A stretch of 64,000 bases of DNA, taken from contig JAAPAO010000010.1 in NCBI GenBank assembly GCA_013115145.1, positions 62,001 through 126,000 of the forward strand, in the 5' to 3' direction. Shown here in pieces: positions 36,258 to 47,127 of this stretch. Every line of letters starts with the position of its first letter. The stretch's first letter is position 1. The notes under the pieces were generated by a model, which saw only the letters and a list, made by a program, of their open reading frames with translations, was not told the DNA's origin and searched no databases. The position numbers and the translations under genes were made by a program. This stretch comes from Perkinsus chesapeaki (lineage: Eukaryota > Perkinsozoa > Perkinsida > Perkinsidae).

Positions 36258-37325
36258 TTAGTAGACGGAATCCAAAAGTTCCAAGTCTTTACTTTCCTCT
36301 TGGCTGTAAAGCTTGATCGGTAGCAGCGGCCGTGTTCCACGCTCGATACAGGTTATTGTCAGAGAGGAAAAGTCCACGTCACATGAAGGATCTCCGGATG
36401 TGTTGAAGAAACCGACAGCTCCAGAGCCGATGCTCGCTTGGAAAGTAATACGAACCTTGAAGCGACTATTCAGTTCTCACCAACATGCACGAGGGATTCC
36501 TCCTCCTGCATCGGAGGAAATGGGGGCCTTACGTGCCTCACCTTCCTGTTATTGAGAAATGCCACTCCCTGATTTCCCTGCACAAGAATCTCCCATTGTT
36601 CGTCGATCCCTTTTGATGATGAAGGGTAGACAGCGGTAGCTGATGGAGAAACCAAGCGAGGGAAAGCATGTAAATGATTAAGCTTGTTCAGGCCCTCACT
36701 CAGCGGCTTGCACACAAGGTCCCGTCCACCAAGCCGGTAAACTTGGCCGGAGGAGGCTTTGCCTTCCACCCATACCGATAGTCCTTGGACCCCTTGCGAC
36801 TCTTTCGACGAGTGGATCAGTATGCCAGTGTCTGAGGCAGTTGCAAGACTCTACTGTTAAGCCGCGGCCATCGTTAGCAAAGTCCTGCCGTAGTAATGGT
36901 TCCGCAAAGACGACTAACAGGGGAGGACCTTCCCGGGAGGTTCATGGTGGTTGCCGAGCTATGAAGGGGTACAAACTGCTACGCGTGATGTGTCCCACGT
37001 GAACATCTATTTGAGGAGCTCTGCTCATCGTGCGCTAGTGAATAACTGGAAAGGCCCTATTGTTTGTAGCAATGCCTTACTGATTCCTTTCTGAACCTCG
37101 TCAGTTGCGTGCACCCTAAACTTGATAAGATAATGCTTCAACTCTGGACACTTGAGCCAGTAGACTGGTGTGTCGGGCTGTAGCGTGAGGCACCATGGCC
37201 CGAGAACGCACACCTGAAGATTTGCCTTCAAGAAGCATTACCCAGCTTGTGGGTCTCAGCGTATCTACTTCGTTGCCAGCCTTTGTAGTAGGAGCTAGAT
37301 CTTCCTCATGCGATGGACGCTTCAT
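36258..37325 (-). CDS. Unrecognised multi-exon protein with a 28-nt intron
   Basis: Starts MKRPSHEEDLAPTTKAGNEV and TLRPTSW. A 28-nt GT-AG intron (37214-37241) follows, then VCVLGPWCLTLQPDTPVYWL and KCPELKHYLIKFRVHATDEV. A later exon reads GILIHSSKESQGVQGLSVWV and GKASSGQVYRLGGRDLVCKP, ending at a GTGAGA donor. The last exon reads RFKVRITFQASIGSGAVGFF and SLTITCIERGTRPLLPIKLY, ending LLDSVY-stop. Beta-rich, with no signal peptide. It is the first of three minus-strand genes between 36 and 40.4 kb. No domain was recognised. Confidence 0.5.
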
Positions 37326-37421
37326 TCGCTGTACGGATGAAAGGCTGATAAAGATACATGGACAGACCTGGATAACAACCAAATATTGAAGTGCCACAGG
37401 ATCAGGAACTCTAGCTTCAGA

Positions 37422-37503
37422 GACAGCGTGTCCGAGTGGTTAAGGAGGTGGACTAGAAATCCACTGGGCTCTGCCCGCGCAGGTTCGAATCCTGCCGCTG
37501 TCG
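37422..37503 (+). tRNA. tRNA-Ser(AGA), second copy
   Basis: Identical over all 82 nt to the tRNA-Ser at 24475-24556 (same acceptor, AGA anticodon, long variable arm, T arm). The flanks differ, and unlike the first copy there is no TTTT run immediately downstream; the first oligo-T appears only about 235 nt away. It may be a recently dispersed copy. Confidence 0.95.
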
Positions 37504-38026
37504 AATTATCTGTACGATAAAAAGCTTCTACTAGAAACCTGACGAGCCGTCAGTGACGAGTTACTACGCACCGAGAATACAATGACAACCTAGCATAGTA
37601 ACTTTAAAAAACTACGCCGCAACAGTATGATCGAAACCTCGTATAACTGATAAGCTGGAACGACCGCCATTCCTCTGACGACTTCCGAAGTAGTCATCGA
37701 AGAATCAAAACTCTTCATTCCCGACCGTAAGTTATAATTTTCCAAATCCTTATATTACTAAACTCCCGAAAGCGACTAAGGTAGTAGGACAACAGCAATT
37801 TCGGTAATCCTGTTGTGGCTGCATAAATATATTAGATATCGTTGTTCACTAACAACACAAATCCCTTCTAGTAAAAATACGACTACCAGAATAACGCCTT
37901 ATAACCGTGATTATGTAAAATGATATCAACTTTGATAAACGATAGCACGGTAAGCGCTCATAAGGACACCGATGGTAACAATAAGCAGTTTATTCATCCG
38001 CGAGATTACGTAAGAGTCCCATCTAC
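37504..38026. other. No supported gene
   Basis: AT-rich interval after tRNA-Ser. A plus-strand frame opens at 37920 but runs antisense into the SPRY-like gene and is likely a shadow. Confidence 0.45.
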
Positions 38027-39151
38027 TCAGCAGGTCACATCCTGCCAGCCGCCACCAGATGGTAGTGGTCTCGGCTGCCAGAGCGGCTTAGTGGGAGTTA
38101 TAATATCATTATCTAATAGTTCTTCTGACTCTGATGATTCGGATTCACCAAGCAACAATGCAACAGACCATTTGCCGCTTCCTTTAAAAATGAGCCTCCC
38201 TGAGCGTTTAGCCTCAAGTGTCACCGGGCAAGGTTTGCCGTTCACAATGAACTCGACAATCTTGAACATTGACCCTGAGTCATCCACACCAAGTACTAGG
38301 GAAATGACGTCACCAACATTCATATCACAGACTCCATCCTGGCACAGTCGCCCTCGATCCCACTTCTTCCCCGTTGTGCTGAAGCCCACAGAATCAGCGC
38401 ACTTCCTGCGAGTGGCTTCCTGCTGAACTCCGGGATACTTCACACGACATAGGCAATCCTCTGCGTTGCACTCAGTGAGCCCAAAACTCAGAATTCTCTC
38501 CAGCTCCGTGATGCGCAAAGTCACCCTACGGGTCTTCAAGTCCTTCTTATCGCCGTTAAGGACCATTTCAATCCCTCGCCATGGAGGTATCTCTCCGCGG
38601 TAGTAAAATGGGTTCGATGATATCCTCCAAAGCCTATCATGCCGAAGCACCTCAACTGCCGCGTCTGTTCTGTAGATTGTGAGCTCGTCTGATGTCACGC
38701 TGTCGATCTCGTTAACATCCGCCGGCTGCCTTGTAGGAGAAACTTGGGGCTCACTCGGCGACCAGACCGCCGAGGGCTTTGCATCGTACCGAGTCTCGGC
38801 TTCCTGCACAGTGTACCGCCTGGCCTTGAAACCCCGGCAGAAGTCGTCAGCAGGACCCAGCAGGGGTCCAGCGCTATAGGGAGCGTCACTAATACGAAGA
38901 TACCCTTGTTGAGTGGAAGTGCTGACTCGAAGGAAGAATGCACCAGAATCACAGAAAAGCATACCGACAGGATTAGCAAGGGAGAGGGACAGCATTGTGT
39001 GAGGAGGCAACTCCACCGCTTCCCTTGTGTGTTGTAAGGCGGGGGCTGGGTAAAGCAAAGCGAGCCTGCGGGTCTGAGAGCAACTAAATAAAATCCAAAG
39101 GAGAATAATGCCTCCAAAAAGGCAGAGTGGAGATTGCCGTGACCAGAACAC
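38027..39151 (-). CDS. Signal-anchored protein with SPRY-like domain
   Basis: A single-exon 374-residue frame. The N-terminus, CLFGGIILLWILFSCSQ, is a signal peptide or anchor. The middle has YRGEIPPWRGIEMVLNG and TLRITELERILSFGLTEC. Near the C-terminus, VGDVISLVLGVDDSGSMFKI then VEFIVNGKP and GSGKWSVALLLG follow the SPRY pattern 'GDvIg..lD...g.i.F.lNG'. Several cysteines occur between (CNAEDCLCR, RKCAD). The SPRY call is by pattern only. A SPRY domain behind a signal peptide is unusual and should be checked. Confidence 0.55.
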   Translation of the reverse strand: MFWSRQSPLCLFGGIILLWILFSCSQTRRLALLYPAPALQHTREAVELPPHTMLSLSLANPVGMLFCDSGAFFLRVSTSTQQGYLRISDAPYSAGPLLGPADDFCRGFKARRYTVQEAETRYDAKPSAVWSPSEPQVSPTRQPADVNEIDSVTSDELTIYRTDAAVEVLRHDRLWRISSNPFYYRGEIPPWRGIEMVLNGDKKDLKTRRVTLRITELERILSFGLTECNAEDCLCRVKYPGVQQEATRRKCADSVGFSTTGKKWDRGRLCQDGVCDMNVGDVISLVLGVDDSGSMFKIVEFIVNGKPCPVTLEAKRSGRLIFKGSGKWSVALLLGESESSESEELLDNDIITPTKPLWQPRPLPSGGGWQDVTC

Positions 39152-39227
39152 ACAATAGGAAGCGCTTCAAAGATCAATAATCCACTTATAAACCAAAATT
39201 GCACCAGCGAAGAACGCTCTGGTTTTC

Positions 39228-40356
39228 CTAACCAGATGTAACGCATCTTACCTTTAACGGTATAGCCGAGCAGGCATGCGATGGACTTCTAGATGTCGAG
39301 CTTCCCAGCGACATCGCCTTCAACCGGCACAGGTTCTTAGTGCCGTAGTCTGACAGCTTGAGTATCACGAAGTGCTCTTGTACGTATTCAACCCATCTTG
39401 CCCGGAGATCCTGAAAGGTAACAGCAGCTCTGATAAAGTACCGGAGGCATTGAATTGCATACATGTCAAGAGCCTCCCTCAGGACTGGTATGGCTCTCAA
39501 ACTAATGTATCAGTTAGGAGTAAAGTGAAGCTCGTGTCTCGAGGACCCTCTGTTTTTGTAGTAAAAACCGTAGCATCTACGTTGTGAACCACACCGCGTC
39601 ACATCACACTCTGTGATGTGACGCCCTCTCGAGCCTCGGGAATTCATGGAAGGCCAAAGAGTTACAGATAAAGCAAGGATGGAGAAGTGCTCCTAGCCTC
39701 GTTGAATCTAAGCCACTCACGTAGTCATCAAGGACTGTCATCATTCTCGGATCTTCTCTAACCTTGATAACCTCAGGATTTTCCAGGACCCTAGTCCAAT
39801 GTGGAGTCGCTGGATCCCCCAGGGCTACACCAAAGATAGCTTCACTGAAGAACTCTCCGACCATATCTCTGATAGATGCATTAAAGTTGCCATTTTGCCA
39901 GCCTCCTTCCCTAAGGTCCCATCCATTCTCTCTAAGGGCGCACAATGCCTCGTCGAAGCCCTTCAGAACGGCTCTTTCGCTTTGTTTCATCCAATGCTTC
40001 TCACCAGTAGTATCGAATCGTCTCAAGGTGCTATTTGTCACCAAAAGCCTCTGACCATCACCACAATGGAGAAACAGGTGGTAATGCTGGTTAGCCTCGT
40101 GCCTCGTGGCTGTTGCTTGGACGATGCCCTCGAAGCTTAGAAGCTCATCAACCCAGCGATGATTTGCGACAAACACCTTCCAATCGAAGGAGCGCCCATC
40201 GCCTAGGCTCACTTCGTTATCGAAGGGTATATCAGATGCTTTCGAACCGTTTGTTAGGATGCGCACTGCTTTACAGCACTGCTCCCAGCTGGGCACCATG
40301 TAGGGGTCCGTGATGAACTGACGATAGTTGTCCTTACTTACAACGCTCACTGGCAT
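39228..40356 (-). CDS. Unrecognised protein
   Basis: Starts MPVSVVSKDNYRQFITDPYM and reads through SWEQCCKAVRILTNGSKASD, HYHLFLHCGDGQRLLVTNST, KHWMKQSERAVLKGFDEALC and NFNASIRDMVGEFFSEAIFG to a GTGAGT donor after VLDDY. A likely later exon (about 39415-39240) reads DLRARWVEYVQEHFVILKLS and TKNLCRLKAMSLGSSTSR. No signal peptide or membrane helix. The amino acid usage is that of a globular cytosolic protein. No family recognised. Confidence 0.5.
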
Positions 40357-41062
40357 TATTTGAATAATAAAACTAACGATTAGTTGTAGTATAATTGCCT
40401 TCTTCAGCAGATTTCGATAAAGTTCCCTCAGCGATCACAAACGGTGTGCTTAAAAACAAGTCTGCCGAAAGTCAACCACAATATCTTAAAATTCCGAGGG
40501 GGACTTTACGGGAATTTCCCCAAAAAGCAAATCCAAATTATTGCACGAACTCCTTCACTTTAATGTCGGATTTACGCTTGCAATCACCATCAACATCGCC
40601 ATCTCAATATCACTTCACATTAATAATATCGTAGAGCTTTGCAGCGACATTCCTGATGCTAAATACGAAGTCCTCGTCCTTCTACGGCGGCGGCCGATGG
40701 CTTAGAACTACTCCAATGGAGACACTAGACTAATATGTTGCGATGTGTGAAACAAGCAGCCCTCGAATGGTAGTGGAGATTCCACACTGTGGAACTGTAA
40801 CAAACAACAAATGTAAAGTAAGAAAATATGAGACACGTCTAGTGATGAGAATTCATGAGCAGGCGGTCATGCTTCAAGATATCTTTTCCTCTTTCTTCTG
40901 CTTACGACTTGAAGAGGTATATAAAAGAGTGCCGGACAACACCAATGTGACACCTGTGAGCTTTCCAGGAGTTAGAGCTTCGTCGAACAAATACGCACAT
41001 AGGACCATCTGTACCTACGACAACTACTAGGCGAAAGAAGATCAAATATAGCAGTGACATAC

Positions 41063-41273
41063 CACAGGTGGCCGGAGACGGGGCTGGAATGGGATTTATT
41101 GCACTAAAATTTTTACGACGGATTTGAGTTCTCCAATGTTCTAGGATCTTAAAACTGTATAGCTTAACGTCTGGGGTGACTGCGAAGAAAAAATACAGCA
41201 CGTCTAAAATTTGCGCACTTTTTGCGCGCAAAATGGGGGTCGCAGGCACGAATCCCACCCAGGACATTTTTAA
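41063..41273 (+). repeat. Left terminal inverted repeat
   Basis: 211 bp starting CACAGGTGGCC and ending near GGACATTTTTAA. It matches the reverse complement of 43478-43688 with about half a dozen mismatches. It contains the palindromic word TTTGCGCGCAAA-like run near 41221. Confidence 0.95.
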
Positions 41274-41529
41274 AAACTCACAATCTCAGTAGCCAAAAGA
41301 CTCCATGGCTGACATATATGATATTATAGAGCCATATCAAGTACCCAGAAAAATCACCAGAGCAGGACCGAGAAAAAAACTCGACCTGTCGGCTGTAGCA
41401 TGAATCGTGTAATAAATAGGTGAGCACCGCCTATGTAATCCGTGCTAGCTCCAACTTGGGAGTGGTGCAACCTCCAAACAGTCTCTCTTTCCTCGCGCTC
41501 AACACCCTCGTTTCCTATTACATCCAATA

Positions 41530-43388
41530 ATGTTTCTGAAGATCCCGGAAAAAATTGTGAAGACGGCTGATCCTCACCATATTGACAACCTTTACCGTGT
41601 TTGCCGCTTCTGCCATAAGCGAGTGACGTCATCGAGGGGTAAACCTGTCGGCTCCCCAGGCAAGAAGACCTGCGACAGGGCTAGCCGTTTTTATAATATC
41701 GACTTTAAGCGCGAGATCACAACCACACTACTACCCAAGATCCTATGCAAGGGTTGCACCCGACGCCTTACCCGGTTTGATTCGCAACCTGATACATACG
41801 AAGCATGGAACAGGGACGAAAGATGCTTCGTTGATGCTCTGGCTTTCGATGCTGACGGAGTGGCTACTCGTAGTAAAGCATGTACACAAGGAACTCCTTG
41901 TAAGGTTTGTCAGATTGTCTCCAATCGTGAGTCGAACCAGTTGCAGGCAAAGCGCTCGGATGCTCGAAAGCCAGGCAGGCCACTGGAGCAGTCTCCACCA
42001 AAACCTATATGCAAGAAGTGTGGTCTAGATTGGTTCGACCACGATAGTGTGACCTGCAGGCGAGTTATGAAGAGACCTGCTCATGCTGCTTTGGCGGGAC
42101 GCCTATTCGGTGAACGAGTGGCGGCTAGAGGCTTTACTAAGCAGCTTGTGCAGGAGCACTTGCGTGACCAGTTCACTTCCGAAGCCGGTGGATTGAGCTG
42201 TTCTACAACGCCTCAGCGCTCTGGTGTGAAGCTCAACAGTCATGAGTATCTAGGTATCACTCCGGCTCGCTACGACAATTCCTCTCCTGGCTTGTACATT
42301 TCTACCGACTCTGCTAGAGACCTGCTAAGGCTAGGTCATCTCGGTCTCGGCAAGAACAGTGCCCGCCGGTTGTGCACTATTCTTGCCCGCGAGGGCATCT
42401 ACTTTCCAAATGGAGGTCTCGAGGCATGCAGAAGCGAGCAATGGGTGGTGTTTGGTCGTATATTCCGCACCGAGGACCTTATCCTCGAAACTGACCGGCA
42501 AGCGGCTTCTTGCAAGGCTTGCAATGCAAGCACCCCTGTCCTTTCTGCTTGTGGTCTAAGGGCACTCGGTGTACTGGGCAGCCTCCGAATGGCAGAACGT
42601 GGGCCCTCCATCAACATCACCTTGCGGACCGTAAGTACAGTGTGGTGAACGAGCCAAGTGTACAGTGGGATGGTTCTCCCATGGAGGTCCTTTCATTGGC
42701 ACCCTTGCATCTGCTTTTGGGTATCACTAATAAGGTGTTCAAGGAGGTGTGTGATCTTGAGTCGGACAGCTCGCTTGCTAAAAAGCAGAAAGCTGCCTTG
42801 CTCAAATATGGTATTAAGCGTTCGGCTTACTTCCAGGGTGATCTTCAAGGCAACGAATGTGCACGCCTTCTAGACGCCGTTGCTAATAATAAGGTCCCTT
42901 TCCTGCGTGGGAAACAGCTGAGGTTGAAGGTGAAATGCTTGCAAAGCTTGAAGGTTGTCAAGGACAAGTGCTTGGGTCTGGTGAGAGTCGATGGTTGGGA
43001 TCGGGCTATTCATGACTTCCGGGAAGCATGGGAAGCGAGCGACTTATCCTGGACACTGAAGGTTCACATACTGTGCGACCATGGCATTGAGTACCTACGG
43101 GATTTCGAGAGCGACAATGCTGCTGGCTTGGGGCTATCTTCCGAGCAGTCCGGCGAGTCATTGCATGCCAGGCTCCAGCGGATCTGGGATATGAGATTTC
43201 GAGTAAACCCCGAGAACCCCCTCTTCGGCTCTCGCCTGACCGACTGCATGGTCGCCTACAACTGGAGCCTGCAGTGGGATGAAGGTGGACGACTGCGACG
43301 CTCAGGCCAGCAAACGTCCAGCAGCGACTGCAACACTACAAGCTGCAGCGGAGTTTCGGGTATGGAGCATCTTTCCGAGCTGTCCTAG
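41530..43388 (+). CDS. Transposon protein, RAG1-N-like zinc fingers, frameshifted
   Basis: Frame 1 (41530-42648) starts MFLKIPEKIVK. It has CRFC, then RFYNIDF, then CKGC, then W and PCKVC: the same order as the zinc-binding N-terminal region of RAG1 (CxxC, FxIDV, CxxC, TPSCDIC). A fourth cluster CKKCGLDWF follows, then a helical block LLRLGHLGLGKNSARRLCTI. Frame 3 (about 42510-43388) continues with CPFCLWSKG, RTWALHQHHLAD, PLHLLLGITNKVFKEV and SEQSGESLHARLQRIW, patterns typical of transposon-encoded proteins of invertebrates. The switch of frame near 42530-42540 breaks a CxxC pair and needs a -1 or +2 shift: a disabling mutation, a sequencing error, or programmed frameshifting. Catalytic residues are not assigned. 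Confidence 0.8.
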
Positions 43389-43477
43389 CTCCTGTAATTT
43401 TTTTATAACATCTCACAGTTGCTTCGTGATATGTAGTAGCCTCTGAGTTGTCAATAGACCCGGTTTTGGAGGACTTC

Positions 43478-43688
43478 TTAAAAATGTCCTGGGTGGGATT
43501 CGTGCCTGCGACCCCCACTTTGCGCGCAAAAAGTGCGCAAATTTTAGACGTGCTGTATTTTTTCTTCGCAGTCACCCCAGACGTTAAGCTATACAGTTTT
43601 AAGATCCTAGAACATTAGAGAACTCAAATTGGTTGTAAAAATTTTAGTGCAATAAATCCCATTCCAGCCCCGTCTCCGGCCACCTGTG
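43478..43688 (-). repeat. Right terminal inverted repeat
   Basis: 211 bp, reverse complement of the left repeat with a few substitutions clustered near the AATTTGAG segment (43629-43640 on the plus strand). It ends CCACCTGTG next to the ATAC duplication. Confidence 0.95.
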
Positions 43689-43732
43689 ATACGGGACAAC
43701 TGATTGGTAGGAAAAATATACAACTTCAGTTT

Positions 43733-46200
43733 TCAATGAAAACGCCTGCAACAAAGTTTATATAGGAATGTATACAACATTGCCAGTTCGCTCGAAATGC
43801 ATCTATGCCACACCACATGGAGTAGCATTAATGAGCAGAATGAAAGGAGGCATTGCTTCGGGTTTAGGATACTTACCCCTCCTCTAAGTGCTGACACAAT
43901 GCTATAGGTAACAGTTGATGTAAATGTTACTTGTAGTACAACAGCTAAGTTGAATAGAACAGCCAGTAGAGCTGAAAGAAGGCATTGAGAGACTGACAGC
44001 AGCAGCAGTAGCAGCATTGCTAGTTACTGATTAGAAAGACTCTTATCATATATGAAATGTCAAAGGCGAGGTTTACAAGGGACGATTCGGCGTCAATGTA
44101 GATGAACGGCAGGCCCAAGAGTGTATACCTGATAACACAGAAATCAGTTGAAAGCCACTTCACACTGTACAGGTCATCAGTGTAGTAGGGTTTACAAAAT
44201 GATAGGACTGAAGAGTGATGTTAAGGTAGCTTTCGGGTTCCTTAAGTGGCTCAAACAACGTACCGAATCCCTCACCGAAGGGTCACAACTGCTAACAACG
44301 GCGAGCCGGCCTCAAAAAAGCCACCAACACTCCGTCGAAGCTGCTTTACTTACTGCCAACATCAACATTCTATGTACTCATATGCTACTGAAAGTATAAT
44401 GTGCGATAGTGTAATAACAACCACCACCAGCATCTTGTCTATATAACTAATCTCGATCTATAACGTATCTCTACGATACAGTAGCGCGGTGGAAGAAGTA
44501 CACAATGGCTCTACGATGCATTTCACAGTGCAGTAGATCATCATCCCGCAACTGAAGTGCGCGCCAACGATAACCTCGCCAAATTTCAGGCTAGCAGCTG
44601 TTGCAGCCACCGTTTAACTCACGCAGCATTAGTAATAAACACTGTATCAAGAGGACTCAGGGGCTTTATATTGTCTTTTCCATCATTTCCTTTATTGACA
44701 TCGGCTAACTTAATAACCAATGTGTGCACGGCAGTGACTAGCGAGGCCAGAAAACCCTGAAAATTGAGATAGGCCGATCTTGCAGCATAGATAGTGCCCG
44801 CCGCGGATGGAGCCCAGATGGACGTATGACTCATATAGGGGCAAAGAAAGTCGAAAAAAAGTAGTAAGAGGTTATATTTACATATCGCAACTCAAGCAAC
44901 AATGGCTACTTCCGCGCGAAGATGACAACATAAAAGCCTTCCTGAAACTCCACGGGGAAGATGCATTCAGGGAGAGCTGATAATGCTGTATGAAAGGTGA
45001 TGGCTCCCCGGAGGCTTACAAATAGCGCACCAGTCGCGGACACGCTGATCTTGTCGAACACAACAGTAGACATGAAGCCGGCTGTGACAAGTAGGCATCC
45101 TAGAATCTGATAAAGGATGCGACACGGGCTGTTGGCCACGACATGACCGACTGGCAATCCTGCAGTTGTCTGGGAATGTTTTGGTAGAAAGAGCCAGGAC
45201 AGGACCACCGACATAGGAGTGTTCAGCGCACGCGCCACAACCTGACAGAAGTGCCAGCCGAGAGACAGGCGCTGCGCCTACTTGGAAGCTACTAGCATCA
45301 ACCCGCATCAAGCATAACGAAGCGAAGACCAAGCTCATAGAGTTAACAATACAGAGGTCAAACGACTGATAGAGCAGCTGCTAAAGGCAGCCTCGAAGGG
45401 GATAGTATGGTACTTTAAACAGAGCCTTAACGAACACACTCGGCGATTGGGATACTGTGAGTCCCATTGGAATAGCTTTATCTGAGGAGGATACATTAAC
45501 TGCTGTAACTGTGGTTAGAGCGTACTAGCTGTCAACAGGCAAATAACTGCCAATACTGATTGGAGCCATAAGGACAGGAATGGTACGGCCTGAAAGCTGC
45601 GAGCTGATACACCAAAGATGCCTTCTGCTGCTGGAGCAGTAAATGTAGAGCATGCGAGGAAATACCGTGAACGCATTACCAGAATTGACGTTATAACAGT
45701 GCGTGTTCAACCAGGGAACGCATTAAATCACTGTTATTCATTGTGCGCCGCTCGTTCCCTTGTACATGCGTGCACAGCTAAATCCCCCTGCGAATGTAAG
45801 CTGAATAAGAAGAAGCCTTTGTAGACTCCCTTCTCGCCTTGTGTTCGTCTATATGAACGAGGAACAAGCAACAGCCACTAAATGTCCCCCCTGGAATCTA
45901 TCTTCGGGTTCAAGGAACGTATTATCCATAATATCCACACCGCTACTAGGTGGATCTAAGTGGATCAGGACCAGACTTACATATAGGTCAAGGGTAAGCT
46001 TATTAGCAACAACCATAAGGATGGCACAGGAGGCATAAAAGGAACTAACTCCGACCACTTTAACTTCTTCACCAAGTATACCAGCATTAGATGAACAAGC
46101 TAAACAACTTATAACCATTCTGATCAAAGGGCATTTACTTACCGACTCCCGAAGGCTTTCGGAGCTCTTCTAATGTATTATCCGGATGTGATACTGTCAT
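43733..46200 (-). CDS. SLC35/DMT-type nucleotide-sugar or triose-phosphate transporter-like
   Basis: Multi-exon and strongly hydrophobic. The likely start is MTVSHPDNTLEELRKPSG at 46200. Then EEVKVVGVSSFYASCAILMV and ANKLTLDLY, which matches the first helix of nucleotide-sugar transporters. A 25-nt intron (45956-45980) leads to IHLVAVWILWIIRSLNP. Later exons include ARSFQAVPFLSLWLQSVLAV, SLVFASLCLMRVDASSFQV, VARALNTPMSVVLSWLFL, GCLLVTAGFMSTVVFDKISV and SLRGAITFHTALSALP, a DMT-like pattern of ten helices. The C-terminal exons (about 44830-44620, 44000-43740) carry two or three more helices. Substrate unknown. The family call rests on helix pattern and the ANK motif. Confidence 0.55.
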
Positions 46201-46399
46201 TAAAATGGACTGCAGTTAAGAGTTCTACAACACTATGCGGCTTCCAAGGCCTCCTAGGATATTAAACTGTAGAAGATGTAAGAGTGTCCCATTACACATC
46301 TACTTCCCTTATCAGTTAACAACCAGCACTAACGGTGGTACTGACTGGCAGTGTTGAGGGGTATTTTACAGTGTACTGTGGAGTATACGCTAAATCTCT

Positions 46400-46870
46400 G
46401 TAACTAATTTCGCTATCTTTTTAACTATGATATCCGGCAGGAACATTAGTCTCATTTTCACCTGGTATTGATGAATGTACTTTGTTGGATACGAGCCGGC
46501 ATGTCTGCTCATATGGTATCTCATAATAAACCATCCCTTCTTATTCAACCCTTATCTTTGACATAACTAACTCAACTCCTCTAACCACTTCGAAAGCTCT
46601 GAAATATCCTGCCGTAGTAGTAGCATCATCACCTTCTTGTAGCTGGTATACCCAATGGCTCCATCATACCGGCCTTCCTTAAAGCCCAGGGGATGAAACG
46701 GACAGATACTAGAAACACTGATGCCACTCTAAAAAGAATAACAACATATACACATCTTCTACGAGCCAGTGACATCGTGGCGACCACAGAGATACACAAT
46801 CGGCAACAGCAGGAGAAGGCAAACATACATAAAAAGACGAAAGCCGATGAATGGAGACTAAGTAGGTGAG
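46400..46870 (-). CDS. Unrecognised short gene or exons
   Basis: A clearly protein-like stretch reads WVYQLQEGDDATTTAGYFRA and FEVVRGVELVMSKIRVE on the minus strand. Nearby open pieces include SGISVSSICPFHPLGF and GENETNVPAGYHS. Very short introns seem needed to join them. Start, stop and function are not resolved. It lies between the DMT-type transporter and the J-domain gene on the same strand. Confidence 0.35.
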
Positions 46871-47127
46871 TAACAAACAACAATATAATACTATATGGTT
46901 CTATATATCATACACTACTATTATCAAATGTAGAGGTTGATATTCACAATATTATATTCAATAACAAACTGCCAATTCATTTATGTAATACACGTCCTAT
47001 ATAAAATAAATAGTATAAACGTGTGAGAGAAGTCTAATAAGCACTATTATGGATAACAGGCATCCCAACATAAGTTACACCGTATTAGCTGCTGCCTACT
47101 GAACCCTACGTAGCTTTACCAACTATC

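Larger units (their letters stand above)
41063..43688 (+). mobile_element. 2.6-kb TIR DNA transposon with RAG1-N-like protein
   Basis: Two 211-bp terminal inverted repeats (41063-41273 and 43478-43688, roughly 97% identical) begin CACAGGTGGCC and are flanked by a 4-bp direct repeat ATAC (41059-41062 and 43689-43692), a good target-site duplication. The interior encodes one protein on the plus strand, in two overlapping frames. High TIR identity and the intact duplication imply recent insertion. The superfamily is not certain: the protein resembles RAG1-N-like transposon proteins, while the termini and duplication length differ from Transib. Confidence 0.93.

Noticed and set aside
37920-38426. 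Plus-strand 168-codon frame
   Set aside because: Ser/Asp-rich shadow antisense to the 374-residue SPRY-like gene.
41063-41120. RSS-like nonamer behind the CACAGGTG end
   Set aside because: No ACAAAAACC-like word at 12- or 23-bp spacing, so a true recombination signal was not claimed.
40902-41267. Minus-strand frame reading into the left TIR
   Set aside because: Most of it is terminal inverted repeat sequence, with a matching shadow in the right TIR.
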